The notes: a model not told the origin generated them from the sequence alone. A stretch of 64,000 nt of DNA from Metaphire vulgaris (GCA_018105865.1 CM030853.1:3049929-3113928); one strand, 5' to 3'. Positions 1 through 48,459 are shown, counted from the stretch's first letter. Numbers and translations: made by a program.

Positions 1-108
1 CCGTCGGCCCTGGGGCGGGCGGCACCCGCCAGAAACAAAGGGCCATTCACTCGCACGGCCGCTTTTCTCTTGCGTCTATCCATCCGTCCGCTCCGTCGAT
101 TTGAGTCT

Positions 109-188
109 TTAACCCCTTAACTGGGTATTTAACTGTAACTCAATGTAAAATGAATGGATATATCCTGGGTCCCCAGTTAAGGGGTTAA
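109..188. mobile_element. 80-bp TTAA-ended palindromic MITE, copy 1
   Basis: Perfect 16-bp inverted ends TTAACCCCTTAACTGG and its complement. TTAA at the tip followed by CCC is the signature of piggyBac-type elements, so it is probably a piggyBac-like MITE. The interior is AT-rich with a conserved TCAATGTAAAAT core. Confidence 0.7.
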
Positions 189-783
189 ACAATCAGAAGA
201 CACGCGCCGCGGGACCTGGAAAGCAGGCTGTCTGGATCTCTGCACCACTTGGATTGTCTAGTGTCTAGTGTCACCTTCGCCAGCCACCTGTCTTGCGCGG
301 GGGATTCGACCGGCAGGCGGTGACCGAACAGGTGCGTGGAAGGGGAATATAATTAGGCGATGTTTCCACGGATTTCTGGTGTCCAGTGTTGGAGCTGTGA
401 AATTTGAGCTGGCGGTGGGTGGGGGGGGGGTTGAGGACTAAAATTCAATGAACGACGGCAGCTGCGTGTACCCGATATGCGATTTTTGGGAGGGCTGCAA
501 AGTTAGCTGGGGCGGGGGGGTTCAACCCCGGCAACTCCAACACTGCGCTGGTGTTTAATACTGTTTTGCATGATCCAGCCCCCGCTTGGCTATGGACTGT
601 GATTTATGATCCTGCCAGATATGTGACCTCATTACTGTACTTTAGCGTCCTGCAGATTATCTCATATATTCGATCTGTGAATACGTTTTACGTGTGGTGT
701 TCGGGATAATTCATGGATTATTCCACTGCTGCGGCGTGAGTCACAAAAGAAATCGTTACGATATAGGAAGCAATCAGACGTTT

Positions 784-817
784 GGTCGAAACGGGTCGAA
801 AGGGGTCGAAAGGTCGA
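784..817. repeat. GGGTCGAAA triplicate
   Basis: Three near-identical 10-12 bp units GTCGAAACGG / GTCGAAAGGG / GTCGAAAG in tandem. Confidence 0.5.
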
Positions 818-960
818 CGGACGTCACTGACCTCAGGTTGCCACAATCTTATCTGCAGCAAATATAATCACAGCAGGCAGCATTCTGCCAACAGTTTCAT
901 ATCGCGTCGAAAGATGGCGCGCCCGCTTGTACCGACAAACTCATCTCCAAAGTAATCGCT

Positions 961-1068
961 ACTCTGTCTGTCTGCCTCTGTCTGTCTGTCTGTATCTGTC
1001 TGTCTGTCTGCCTGTCTGCCTGTCTGTCTCTGTTTTTCTGTTTCTCTCTGTCTCTCTGTCTGTCTGTC

Positions 1069-1153
<85 letters not shown>
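961..1153. repeat. (CTGT)n then (CT)n compound microsatellite
   Basis: About 120 bp of CTGT with interruptions, then about 35 bp of CT. Confidence 0.9.
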
Positions 1154-1163
<10 letters not shown>

Positions 1164-1403
1164 GAGAAAAATTAATTGAACTGACATGACTGATAATAAT
1201 ATTTAAGCCAAAACTGAAAATTGTCTGCATCCACTGGAAATCATCACTGGCCACTGGCGGCGGGGGGATGAGACAAGGTTTCACCCCCCCCGGAGCCCCG
1301 AAAACTTGAGCTATGAAGAGGCATTGGAGATTCTCTAGTGGCAGAAAATTTTGGTCTTTTTTCTAGTCCAACTCTCGTTGCTTTTTCATAGAAAAATCCC
1401 CGT

Positions 1404-1476
1404 CCGCCGTCTGAAACATTCGCATCGGGTAGAAGAAGGCGTCCGTCTGAAACATTCGCATCGGGCAGAAGAAGGC
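1404..1476. repeat. Two-copy tandem repeat of about 36 bp
   Basis: GTCTGAAACATTCGCATCGG followed by GTAGAAGAAGGC, then repeated with one change (GCAGAAGAAGGC). Confidence 0.6.
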
Positions 1477-1984
1477 GTCATCGGGCGGCACCCTGCCTCT
1501 TAAGGTGGGCGAGAAATTTAATTGTCTGCACCCGATTTTACTCCCGGCATGAAGAAGATGACTCACTCATCCACTCCCTGATGTCCTCGATCAAACAGCC
1601 ATGCCAGCCCTCGACCAAGGAGGACCCAGGCGCCAAAATGGCGTTGATATAATCGGAGCCTCTTGTTGTTGGGGGAAGGGGGAGGGAACGGAGAAAATAT
1701 TGCTCGATTTTTTATAAGGGCAGAAGGCGTAATCTTCTTCCTCCTCCTCCTCCTCCTCCTCCTCCTCCTCCTTAGGCGCATTTTCCTTTGTCCTTTGTTG
1801 ACCAGAGAAAATCTGGAGCGGGTAGCTTTGTCGGTCGCCTTCTTCCGTGCGACGAGAAAAAAAATAGGTCGTTCAGATTTTGAGCAGAAACGGATTGCAC
1901 TGACAATACTAATGTACTACGTTAATTATTATCTGAAATGTCGACAGGGTTTTAATTATTATCGTCGGCTTAACTGCTACTAAT

Positions 1985-2011
1985 GTTATTATTATTATTA
2001 TTATTATTATC

Positions 2012-2061
<50 letters not shown>

Positions 2062-2089
2062 CTTTATTATTATTATTATTATTATCTTT
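1985..2089. repeat. (ATT)n microsatellite
   Basis: ATT array broken by two CTT units. Confidence 0.9.
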
Positions 2090-2267
2090 GCTATTTAGTT
2101 TGACAGTTTTCTTCTGTTTTGTTCATGTCTACATGGCTACGAAGTAATTATTTTAATATCGACACAAATGTAAATCTAAATCGTTCATGCTTGGTTTCAA
2201 ATCCAAGAATCATAACACCTACCAGCTTCATAGCATAGCTAGCAGTTCTTTGTTATTGTCATATATA

Positions 2268-2460
2268 ATCAATCATCATCATCATTATCATCATTATCAT
2301 CATCATCATCTTCATCATCATCATCTTCATCATTATCATCATCATCATCATTATCATCATCATCATTATCATCATCATCATCATCATCATCATTATCATC
2401 ATTATTATCATCATCATTATCATCATTATCATCATCATCGTCGTCGTCGTCGTCGTCTTC
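2268..2460. repeat. Imperfect (ATC)n array ending in (TCG)n
   Basis: ATC with ATT and TTC variants; ends in six TCG/CGT units. Peptides from it (poly-His, poly-Met) are artefacts. Confidence 0.9.
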
Positions 2461-3420
2461 TTCTTTGTTATTATATAGAAAATTAATGGCAAAGGCGTTT
2501 CTGTATACGGAAGAGTTCTAATATTCTAATAAAGACCTATACTTATCTACAAACGACCATTCTGAAATCAGGTCAAGAGATGTCAATTGCTATCACCCGT
2601 ATGTATCTTGCCGCATTCGCTTGCTACAAGGGGTTGCATACGAGGGGCAAGGGTTGGCACACATAGAGATCTGTTGGGACAAGTCACGAACCTAGCTACC
2701 CCCATAAACACCCCTCTCTGGTCCGCATCATCATCGTCGTCGTCGTCGTCATCATCATCATCCCAGGTCAAGGCATGCATCTTCAAACAAAGCAATCTTG
2801 CCCCTTCACCATCACCATCATGACTGCTACGTCGTGAGTCGCGTATGGCTTCGCGGAGGGGGAAGGGAGAGTAGAGATGGTGCGAGGGTTGCGGTGGAAG
2901 GCGCTGGGGGTAAATAAGGAGCCCGAACCGTATAAATCTTGATGGAGGAGACGGATTAAATTGACCAATAGCCATCGTGAACCAAGCAGAGATTGGTCAG
3001 TTTCAGAGTTCAGCCTCCGAATATCATTAGTTGTTCAGGCCCTGATTATATATTATCGAGAAGTTCGAGAACATTAAGTTAAGCAAATCGGTTAAAGGTC
3101 AGAGGTTAATTCGACTCAACCTCGAAATAAAGACTTTGTCGTGGGTGACTGATTTCTGGGTACGTAGTTTATGGCTCGAGAATTTCTTTACCTGCCCTCC
3201 GCATGGAACACCTGGCCATAGACAATTAATGTTACGGTATAGGTAACATTTACCTATGGTATATATGTTACGCCAAGGCTGCGAAATTTGCCGATTTAAT
3301 AAGACGTAAATTAAATCGAGCGAAGTCAAACGATAAGATTTATATGTTTCGTTTAATTAGACTAAAGCGTACATTTCTATATGAAATAAATACCTCATAT
3401 TCGTCTAAAATAATTTTAAG

Positions 3421-3540
3421 AAAGAGAGAAAAAAGAACGGAGAAGGATGAGTAAAACGAAGAGAGTACGAAGATGAGGAAGAGGACAAAGAGGAGGAGTA
3501 GGAAGAAGAGGAGGAGGCGGAGGGGAGGAGGATGGATTTC
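3421..3540. repeat. Purine-rich AGG/GAA stretch
   Basis: Nearly all A and G, mostly GAGGA and GAAGA. Confidence 0.7.
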
Positions 3541-3630
3541 TCTTAGCGTAATATGACATCCTCAAACAGCTGGACTATGAAGAAGAACAAGAATAGACCC
3601 ACTCACGTTTCTAGGATGACCTGTACCCAA

Positions 3631-3660
3631 TGCTCTCTCTCCCTCTCCCTCTCTCCCTCG

Positions 3661-3702
<42 letters not shown>

Positions 3703-3705
3703 CCT
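3631..3705. repeat. (CT)n microsatellite
   Basis: CT array with CCCT interruptions. Confidence 0.9.
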
Positions 3706-4576
3706 CCTTTCTCCTGCAATACCCGATTCCAACTGGTTCCCTCTCCCTCGAAGGCGGATGAGAAAGATTTTCCTCCTCTTAGAATCTTTTGAAGTATCAT
3801 ATTAGCTAAGTTCGTACGGAGTCTACGAAAGCTCTTATAGCGCAATATAATTTGTCGCTCGGCGGGCAAAACGTTCACGTGACGCAACCAAGTTCATTAT
3901 AGCGATTAGGAAATTTTGCAGCCAGTTGGTGGGGATGAATTTAAACCCCCAAATTATTTTCCCGAGATCATACAGGCCTCTTCTGGATTTTGGGCGCTGA
4001 TGTTTAAGCTTAATCAATCTTCCACTACCCTTTCCCCTCCTGGGCTAGTTGTGAGGTTCGAGCAAAGCCTAAGAGGACATTTTATCTCGCACGCCTAGAT
4101 TGCTTATCAATTGTCATATAGTCGGAAAAATTACTCTCGATTCTAAGATTTTAATCTGATATCGCCATAAATTTTTGAGGGCCAGACCCCTCTTTGGTAC
4201 CCACGATCCTCCCCCCAACCATTATCAGACCAAGTTCGCATGCCGGTACCCCCATCTCCATTCGGAAACCATGACTACGTCATTGCTATAAATGATGTAT
4301 CTTCAAGACGCCCAATTAAAAATTCTGCATGATTTGGAATGTAACAGGTTTTCCGATCAACTTCCAACTGGTAGGCAATTTGGTTTGAATGGGATGAATT
4401 GTGCGAAACAACCAGAAGATGTTGAAATAAATTGAAATATACGATTCCACATAATTATTTCGATCCTAGGAATTGGTTTAGTATTAAGGCTTCAGGTTTT
4501 CATTCTTAAAATATTTCCATTTTCCAACGATACGGCTGTAACCTCGATTATAGAGAAACTTACGAAACGCAAAGGT

Positions 4577-4578
4577 TG

Positions 4579-4676
<98 letters not shown>
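4577..4676. repeat. (ATT)n microsatellite
   Basis: About 33 units with one break. Confidence 0.9.
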
Positions 4677-4984
4677 CTAAAGAAATAGCATCATTTGAAA
4701 CGAGAGCTCATGAGCTGCGTGGACACGGAGTTCATATCATGGAAGCCATAACACTTAGTGCCCTGGAAAGACAGGTTGGTTGTTACGAGCGATTTCCTAG
4801 AAATGCCGGCGCCTGCCTGGCTGGTAAGGGTCTTCACCTTGGCAGTTGGTTGAATCAGGATTCAGGAAGCGTGGATTTCCAACTACGAGCTGACAAATAA
4901 TTATTATTCTGTCAAACGGCAAGATGCAAGACTACCTAATTAAAACCCGTACCATGTAAAATATAAAAAGCACATTATATAGAA

Positions 4985-5205
<221 letters not shown>

Positions 5206-5523
5206 ATAAAAGATAGGCCTAAGTATAAATTAAAATACAATGATAATCATAAAGTATATAATAATTAGCGATTATGATAGATTGGAATAATAAATTATAT
5301 TGATGGTTATTGATTATTATTGTTATTTCACAGTTATTTTTTATTAATCGCGTTGACAGAGGGACTCGCTTTTGCAGTGGCGTAGCCAGGATTCCCGAAT
5401 AGGGGGGTGGTATTCGGCCCAAATGTCTTGGCGAACAAAAAAGGTTGTCGTCTCAAACGCTGTTTGGTGTATTTTACTCGATCTACTACTACCCCATTAA
5501 CTCCCTTCCCACCAACTACTCAC

Positions 5524-5700
5524 CAGGGGCGTAGCGACGGGAAGAAGGGGTTATCGTTATATATACCCCCAAAATCCAAAATCAGACTATCTTACAATTT
5601 TCAATGTGTTTTTCAAGATTTTCAAAGTTTTTAAAGATTTATATCCCCAATTACATTATCCCCATTATCCCCCAAATCAAATTCCTGGCTACGACCCCTG
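5524..5700. mobile_element. hAT-like MITE (CAGGGGCGTAGCGACGG family), copy 1
   Basis: CAGGGGCGTAGCGACGG ... CCTGGCTACGACCCCTG, flanked by a perfect 8-bp duplication CTACTCAC (5516-5523 and 5701-5708). Eight-base duplications are diagnostic of hAT elements. Confidence 0.75.
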
Positions 5701-5708
5701 CTACTCAC

Positions 5709-6300
5709 CGGGTTTGGACTAATTCACGACCGGTCCCGATCCCAACATGGGGTCGGGCCCCCGTACCGAGATTATCTGAGAAAACTGATGTAAGTCTGCA
5801 GTTTTTAAAAATAAAATTTGAGACAATTTCTTCAATAAACTGACTATCCCAAAAATAAGCGTAGCCAGGAATTTGATTTGGGAATAAAGATTTTCCGATA
5901 TCATTTTCGCTACGCCTTATTTTCCCTTAGGCTATATCTGCTGTCCCGTCTTTTCTCTATCTTACCCTAGTTACCTAGACGTCAGTTAAAAACCCAGATT
6001 AGTGAAAAATGCATAGCACGCAGAGTAGCAGCAGCAGCAGCAGCACTGAATGGGAACAATGAGATGGATCTATTTCGGCGTGCGGCGGAACGATATGACC
6101 GATTTACCGCGATTGGCGGACGAAGACATCTTAAAAGCAAGGTCAGTGAGAGGTCACGGAGTCCTGCCAACCAGTACGTAGCGCACTCGGGTTCATCGAC
6201 GTTTGTCTTAAAAGAATACGAAGGACAGGGCGGGGTGGGAAGAGGGAAAACAGCATGGAAAACGTGTGAGGGTTGCTAAAAATTTCTAGGGTGGACTTTA
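5709..6300. other. Intergenic, nothing supported
   Basis: Only a short AGC run (6030-6045) and a solo CGTAGCCAGG repeat end near 5860. Confidence 0.5.
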
Positions 6301-6354
6301 GAACACGCTCTAAATGCACGCATTTGTCAGCAGTCAGTCAGTCAGTCAGTCAGT

Positions 6355-6546
6355 GTTTAATCTAGACTCCTGGACTCCGGGGGGGGGAACTGAAAAAGCC
6401 GGGGGAAAACTGAACTGACAAAGCCGGGGGAATTCTGCTAGGGGTCGCTGTTAGTCCATGTAGTATTCCAAAATTTCCGGGGGGAATTTGAAATTTCCTG
6501 GGGAAGGGCAATTCCCCCCCCCCCAGAAACGGCCTACATTAAACAC
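6355..6546. mobile_element. GTTTAAT-ended MITE, copy 1, in a CAGT microsatellite
   Basis: GTTTAATCTAG ... CTACATTAAAC with CAGTCAGTCAGT on both sides. Interior has several CCGGGGGAA / TTTCCGGGG blocks. Confidence 0.5.
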
Positions 6547-6888
6547 TCAGTCAGTCAGTCAGTCAGTTTGAAATTCTTTAGGTACATGCAAATATTTCCC
6601 TGATGCTGGAGCATTTCCAATTTCTTCTTCCTTTCGTGTAAAACTGCAAGTGCATTTAACAGCGGTGAGTTCGTGTCTGGGCGTGTTTCTCTATTCGCGG
6701 GTCGAATTCTCCGCTTGAGGTCAGTCTGAGGAAACAAACGACTGGTTTATGCTAATCGCTCGGATGTACTCGACAACCTTGTCCGAATGATTGATTTGTC
6801 TAGCGCCTTTTTCTTGGGTTTTGTTACTGATCGATGTCTCTCCTGCTATATTCTTCGACGTTCGAAGTTGCGAAATTACACGTCATTC

Positions 6889-7135
6889 ATTTATTCATTC
6901 ACTCACTCGGTCATTCATTCGTTCGTTCGTTCGGTCAGTTTTTCTTTCATTCACACACTCAATTATCCATTATTCTAATTACTTATTAATTAATTAATTA
7001 ATTAATTCATATATTCATTCTCCCACTCACCCGTTCAATCCCTTTATTGATTCATCCATTCTTTCCTTCCTTCTTTTTTATTTCACTAATCATTCATTCA
7101 CTCACTTGTTCATTCGTTCATTCACCTCCATGTAC
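6889..7135. repeat. Diverged (ATTC)n region
   Basis: CATT, CTTC, GTTC and AATT tetramers, degraded. Confidence 0.7.
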
Positions 7136-7615
7136 TTTGCTGTCGAATCTATTTTATCTTTCTTCTATCTTCTTATTTTAATCTATTTTATCTTTCCGGC
7201 ATTGTGTTTGTTAAAAATCCGTTCATCGTTTTCCCTCACGGACTTTCAATATTTGAGTTTTCACTTTTCCGGTTGCAAATAGGTCTACAGACAGCGCCAG
7301 AAGTAGGCAAGCACTGCGCATCAGATGCACGCATTTACTGACAACGAAAAATCTGGGTCAGACAATACTGACAATGACCTGGATCTGTCAGAAGAAGTGC
7401 CGAGCACTCCAGTCCAAGGAAATAGACAGCTGACTAAACTAACCGAGAAACTTCTATAGCGCCACTCTGGTAAACCAGTAACCACTGGCCATCATTCCAC
7501 AAACACTTTGCGAAACAAATGAAAACTATTCTTTTGAAGAAATCCTATGGCGAAATCTTTAATGTAGACCTACATTCTATCCACCACAAATCATGTTATC
7601 ATTCTATATACCTAC

Positions 7616-7652
7616 CATGGGCGTAGCGACGGGGGGTATATCGGTATATATA

Positions 7653-7700
<48 letters not shown>

Positions 7701-7825
7701 AATATATCCAATCAGGCTACCTTAAAAATGTTAATGTATTTGTTAAGATTTTCAAAGTTTGTACAGATTTATACCTTCCCCAAATTACATTATGCCCCCA
7801 AATAAAATTCCTGGCTACGCCCCTG
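7616..7825. mobile_element. hAT-like MITE, copy 2, with internal AT microsatellite
   Basis: Same family: CATGGGCGTAGCGACGG ... CCTGGCTACGCCCCTG. The TATA-rich spot present in all copies has expanded to a roughly 60-bp AT array here. No clear duplication left. Confidence 0.6.
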
Positions 7826-8439
7826 CCACCCAACAACGGACCATTTTATGATAGATTGACTATTAGGCCTACTTCCGTTTTTCTGTTGACGCTTCTTTAA
7901 ATTTTGCGCTCCTCTTCCACCGGGGGGCTGGGGGTGGGGGGCAACTTGCCTCCGCACACCGCGCGCTACGACACTGCTAATGAAACCACGGTTAATGATG
8001 ATTGTGTTGAGTTCACCCAACGCTGAAAAAAATCAAACGGTACTTTGGTACGGCGGACCTACGGTACTTCGTCTGAACTGGAGCCGATGAACCATGCTCC
8101 GAGTACCTAGTACCAAGTACCAGAGTTATTCTGCACTTTCACGGGCATGCAGTATCGGTGTGTGTGTGTGTGTGTGTGTTGTGTTCTATTATATCAATAC
8201 AATTATTTGCGTGGTGGCGTCTCTTCTGGTACTGTACATCGTATGTACCTTTTCCTCTTATCTCAGTATTACTTCCCTGGTTCTGAACCTATTTGAATTC
8301 TTCTTTTTACGATCGCAGCTTCGTATAACATTATTCCTTCTGTGAACTCTGATTCCGGATAAGATTTGGCCGTCTCTTACTGTCTGTCTTACTGCATCTT
8401 TGAGTCCGTCCGTCGTTACGTCCCTCGCTCACTCTCTCC

Positions 8440-8874
<435 letters not shown>

Positions 8875-8911
8875 GCTATGGTACAAGACTGTACGCGTGC
8901 AGCCATTGTAG

Positions 8912-10600
8912 CCTGAGCCAGACAGAAAAAAACAGGGCGTGGTACAGAGCCAGGGCATGCTAATGGAAAATCGTTCCCTCTCTCGGCCTCTCTGCGCCGT
9001 CATCTCCCTCTCCTCACCTCTCCTAACAACCAACAATGCCATTGTTCTAGCTGTTTTCCTGCCTGTTTGCTTCCTTCCTTCCTTCCTCCCTTCTTTCCTT
9101 CGTTCCTTAGTTTACCAAGGCTTCCATGGTTTACCGTTCCGTTAATTGCTCCCCAGGGAAATGCGGGTCACAAGGTCGGGCGGTGGCCATCTCTGAGGTT
9201 TATGCGATCCCCGCTACAAATTTACGACCAATTTCGCCAAATTCGGGTCTTTCTGTCTCTGTCTCTCTGTATCTTTCTCTGTCTCTGTATCTTTCTCCAG
9301 ATGTACGCCTACATCTACAGCGAATTATACGTTATGATTTGTTGGGGTTTCGGAGGGGGTAATAGTTACTGTCCAGAACCCATCGCTACGAGGGCGGGGG
9401 TTGTTAAGACCATTAGTACAGGTAGCTGGTATCACTGCCACCTGGGCATTCAGAGACACAGCAAAGATGAAAGATAAATAATGTGGCAATAGGGAATCGG
9501 ACAGACCATTTACAATCCATCCGCTAACCCCCTCCCCCTCAAAAACAGTGCCGCCCTAGACAGACGCCTTCTTCGCCTACGCCTAGGACCGGCCCTAAGT
9601 AGTAGTTCGATAAGCCTAGGATTTGAGGCCCTGATAAACATTAAATGATTTTGGATTTGACCTGGATCTTTAGTGCTTTAGTGTGCCATCGGTTGATGCT
9701 CCAGTCTATAAAAATACGGATCGTGAAAGATAGGCCTAATACTGGACCTGTTTCCGCGCTGGAACGCCTGGAAGCCTTTAGTACAGGTGCGGAAGAAATA
9801 TCGGCAGCACGCGAATTGGAAACTGGAATGAATCAATCCGGGCGTGTTACGCCTGGAAAACGCGGCTGTTTTTACGCCTGGGGAAAAACGTAACTCAATG
9901 TAAACTGTTTTAAGCCGTCACGCCCAGTTTAGACACGCAGTTTGTGTAGCCAACTCAACTATATAAGCCACTGACTAATACGGTATAGCCTAGGTGTTGC
10001 TGGATACAGGTTCGCTTTCCGCAGTGGGGGGGGGGGGAGGGTGGGATGGTGTGTGTGAAGGGTGGGGGTGGGGTGGGCGGGCGAATGCCGACCAACAGTT
10101 TTTCTAAACAAAGCCGGTGAGTAAAGGTGAGCTAGAGGGGCGCATCGATAATTATCCCATAAATTATACCCCCTTAAATGACCGCTGACGTTAAAGAAAA
10201 TTGCACGTGATTCCCTCGTTTCCTTTCCTTCCCTTTCACTTCCCCATCCTGTTGCCGCTGCTGCTGCTGCTGCTTCGAGGTAGGGTCGGTATTGCTGCCA
10301 CCAGCAATTTTATGTTAAAAAAGCATTTCCACCAGGCTATCCAAGGATCTGCATGGGCTATCGGATTGTGCGTATGTGTCTTGTCTCTTGTCTCTGTCCG
10401 CGTCTGTCACTCTCTTTGTCCGACTGTACCGTGGTACCTGTAAGTCACATCCATCGAGCGTAACTGGCCGATGTGTCTGGTCTGCCACCTTTGTCAGTCT
10501 GCTTTGCCGTCTTCGGTGCTTTTCTTCGTCTCCTTCCTTATTATACAAACTGTGTTTCGATTAATTACCGTCCCTGTATTAGGTCAATGTTTTCGAAGTT
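8912..10600. other. Intergenic, nothing supported
   Basis: Short C/T-rich runs, a G-rich run at 10027-10080 and a CTG run near 10255. Open frames here are short or begin without a convincing start. Confidence 0.5.
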
Positions 10601-10856
10601 TTTCCGAGTAGAAGATCTTCTGTGCGATTGAATTTTCAGAGATATGAAGAGGGTTACTCCACTACCCCCCCCAACCCCGCCCCCGGGCCCTCTCATCTAG
10701 TTGCTGTGTAAAAGTTGTGCTTATAACTGTGTTTTACCCTAAGGGCAAGAAGATGTTGAAAACTATGGGTAGAAGTCGTCCACCCCACCCCCACCCCCAC
10801 CCCGCCCCCGCTCATTTTTGGAAGTCTCAACCACACTAGTGCCACGAGAAAATGAT

Positions 10857-10936
10857 TTAACCCCTTAACTGGGGATCCCGGATATATCCGTCCATTTTAC
10901 ATTGAGTTACAGTTAAATACACAGTTAAGGGGTTAA
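10857..10936. mobile_element. 80-bp TTAA-ended palindromic MITE, copy 2
   Basis: Same TTAACCCCTTAACTGG start; interior nearly identical to copy 3 in the same orientation and to copy 1 in the opposite orientation. The right end reads ACAGTTAAGGGGTTAA. Confidence 0.7.
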
Positions 10937-11964
10937 AGTAAATGGAAGGACGGGTGGATGAACGGGTGGATTGTATGGTAACTATCAAACGAGTCTTACA
11001 CGCACACACGCACACACACGCAGAGGGGACAATCGCCACATAACGCCTGATGCCTAGAACTGTAATTAACCCTTTTCACGTCGAAGAATCTGACATCTGC
11101 GACGCTTTGATGCCAAACCGACACGCAACAGACCTCACAAGCACAAGCTACAACAACAACAACAACAACAATAACAACAACAGCAGCAGCAGCAACAACA
11201 ACAACAGCATCAGTTGTCTCGATTGCAGCCGAGTCGATCAGATATCCGATAGCAATTATATTTCATTCCTACCGAAACAGGATGCAGACAGAAGAAGAGT
11301 GGGCCTATATCCGCTTGATCGGTGAAATGCGTCGCAATTTACGACCCAGTCGGACACCCTTCCCACCCCACCCCACCCCCACCCCAGCCAGTCAAATAAT
11401 CTAGCCGATTTTTTGGACATAATTTGATTTTTGTTATCCAATTACTAGACTACAGTGCTGTATCATGTTGCTGGTAATTCAAGCATAATATAGCCTAGGC
11501 CTATACTCGTGTAGCGTAGAAACTGTGTAGGTTAATCTATGGTCGTTTTTTTCCTTTTGCAAGTAAAACACTTATAACAATTTGGAAAATAATAATTATA
11601 TGTGTCCTAAATAACGTAATCGCAATGTTTGCATTTTTATTTCGGTGTGTGTCTGTGCGCGCGCGTGCGCGCGTGTGCTCAGTGGTAATCCACGTCTCAG
11701 CCGAGTTTGTCATTAGGTTTATCGTTGTCCGTGGTATTTTAGAGAAATCGTCCGATATAATATTATAATAATTATGGTCTGTCGCCATGCTTCGTTCAGC
11801 CCATCAGCATTGGCGTAAAACTTGAATGAAAAAGTGGGGGCCCCGACCCCCATGCGCTTCCATTCCCTATGGCAACCTCTCAAAACACTGGGAACTCGAG
11901 CCGACAGGACTAACGGAAGTTTGCTAGGTTATTATTTAAACCAGGTTTACGGATTATATATGGA

Positions 11965-11991
11965 TTGTTGACGTAATTAATGGACAGCCCC
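11965..11991. mobile_element. Solo end of the GGGGCTGTCC element
   Basis: TTGTTGACGTAATTAATGG-ACAGCCCC followed by TA, identical to the right end of the full copies; the rest of the element is absent. Confidence 0.5.
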
Positions 11992-12404
11992 TAAGCTAAT
12001 TGAAATCACATTATTATTATTATAATTATTATTAGTAGTAGTATTATCATTATTATTATTATTCCCATGCTGGTTTATCATCTCACAATCCAATAAAACC
12101 CTAGGAAAACCTAAATCCTGTATTAATAAATCGACATTTCCATGAAGGCACAGCAGTTCGGATTTACGTCATCCTCGTTCAGTGAGCTCCAATTGAAGGG
12201 AGACGGACAGTATTTGTATTTGCGAGGAGGGGGGCAAAAGGGTCACTTCTATTCAGGTATTCCGGATCACTGCCTAATTACTCACTCGCCGGTCCACTAC
12301 AGAGTGGTGTGCAAATTTAGTACAAATGAAGGGAAAATTTCACGCTGTCATAGTATAATGAACCGAACGAAACTTCACCCGACTCTCAAATACCACCCTG
12401 GAGT

Positions 12405-12563
12405 CAGCGGCGTAGCCAGGAATTTAATTGGGGGTAATGTGATTTAGGGGGAAGGGGGTAATAAATCTTTAAAACTTTGAAGATCTTAAAAAACATTCAA
12501 AATCTGAAGGTAGTCTGATTTGGGGGGTATAGATACCGATATACCCCCGTCGCTACGCCCCTG
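12405..12563. mobile_element. hAT-like MITE, copy 3
   Basis: Inverse orientation, CAGCGGCGTAGCCAGG ... CGTCGCTACGCCCCTG. Perfect 8-bp duplication CCTGGAGT at 12397-12404 and 12564-12571. Confidence 0.75.
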
Positions 12564-12690
12564 CCTGGAGTGGGGCGAATAGAAACAACCCCTCCCCAAC
12601 AACAACCTAGCAGATGAAACTTTTGCAAGGTATCTGCCTTCTATCGCGTGACCTTAAGATCTTTAGCCGAGCAGATATTGGTGGATTTTC

Positions 12691-12692
<2 letters not shown>

Positions 12693-12760
<68 letters not shown>
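12693..12760. repeat. (AT)n microsatellite
   Basis: About 33 uninterrupted AT units. Confidence 0.95.
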
Positions 12761-12762
<2 letters not shown>

Positions 12763-12949
12763 CGCTATGCTGTTTCTGTAGAGCAAATCCATCGGTGTCC
12801 TTATTAATCAGGTATTGTCGCTATATAATTTAGAGTGTTCGAACAAAAACAACGATCACGTGACTGGTACCTTATCACTATCACGATATCACTAAAAATA
12901 ATATTACACAACAATTTATGCAAACGAGGACAAATTCCTTTCTAAAAAA

Positions 12950-14193
12950 CACGAGACAATTTCTGCAAAATAATTTATTTTATTCGTTTTCTGTTGCAAA
13001 ATATACCGATAATATTATAATGCCAGCTACAAAAAAACCCAACAAAAACCTGGGAAAACGCATGAAGATGTTTACGGCGTCTTCCATTTATAAGCAAGAG
13101 TTCTATGTTCTATGCAAACACTATGATAGCCGAGCGCAGGCCGATCATCAAGTACCGGTACGCTGTACCTTGAAGCGGAAACCGTTTTTATCAAGTATTC
13201 TTGAATCGAATACTTGCTTTTCGTGACAGAACAGAATATATCTCTGCTGCAGGAAGTTTATCTGTCCTCTTAGAGGATGTACATAAAAATAAAATGATGA
13301 AATACGTTCAAATAACAGGGGTAAATGGTTCAACATTAACGGTAAAAGAACATACATACATGCTTCTTGTTTCAAACGATACAGTCCTCCTACATGTATC
13401 TTGTTTCTCTGCAGACAGACAATTATGCCGATATAAAACCTCAACAGCTGCCGTTAGCAAAAATGGCATCGAAAAACACTGCCTTGTAAACAACATTAAA
13501 ATCCTTGAGAAAAAAGAGATATAACAAACGTCCATGTCTGATCCTACCCTGAAGTTGGCTATTTCGGGACAACAGTAGTATTACCTCGACAGATATAACT
13601 ATATAACCCTACACTATTCAACCAACGTGGCATTATAGAAAGCTACTCTTCTTCAGTCACGCAATAACAAGAAGACCTTATTGTCAAAATCGAAATATTC
13701 ACTTTTTTCTTTAAAAAAACCAAACAAAACAAATAATAAAGCCACTGTCGATGGAAAATAAACTAAACTTAAATCTAATATTTAATCATAACCGACTTCA
13801 TTTATATTAATAACTGAAATATCGAATCGGTTGCACAGTGAAACCTTTTCAGCTCTCGTGACAACCGACCAACAGTTACTCAGTTCAAGCCGGAACGCCT
13901 CTGCTCGCTTCGGTTGCCTAGGCAACAACACCTAACTACCCCCTCCCTCCCTCCGCGAGCAATCAGCATTACCGCTCAGTGGGTAGGTTAAGTACGTACG
14001 TAAGTAAGTAAACAACAGTCACGGTGATCATAAACCAAAATATTGAACAGATTAAAAAGGATCGATATATGAAACTGTCGTATATCTGGCTGACGTCTCT
14101 CTCTCTTTCCGGAGAGACGATCTATTCTTCTGGTATTCTCTTCTAGATTTCTTTCGTCGACGCCGCGGGCGGTGGTGGCCGGGGGGCGGCGGA
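12950..14193 (-). other. Probable 3' UTR of Mxd with candidate polyadenylation signals
   Basis: About 1.2 kb downstream of the stop free of long microsatellites. On the minus strand, overlapping AATAAA signals occur at 12974-12984 and an ATTAAA variant at 13783-13788. Two plus-strand stop-free stretches (12918-13226, ATG start; 13201-13524, no ATG start) overlap it, but they have no recognisable domains and I treat them as chance ORFs. The exact cleavage site cannot be seen. Confidence 0.4.
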
Positions 14194-48335
<34,142 letters not shown>

Positions 48336-48459
48336 GACTTCGGGATTTAGTTCGAGAAAGCTAACTGCTATAGCAATATCCAGCGTTGGCGAACTCCTTC
48401 TCGCTATTAAATCGACTATTCGCCCGGACGAACGCACCTTGAAAATACTGACCCGTCCT

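Noticed and set aside
6338..6566. CRISPR-like array of CAGT repeats around a spacer
   Set aside because: Simple CAGT microsatellite interrupted by a MITE; eukaryotic DNA with no cas genes.
12918..13524. Two overlapping plus-strand ORFs of about 100 codons
   Set aside because: AT-rich, no recognised domain, one lacks an ATG, and they lie in the probable Mxd 3' UTR; both strands are equally open.
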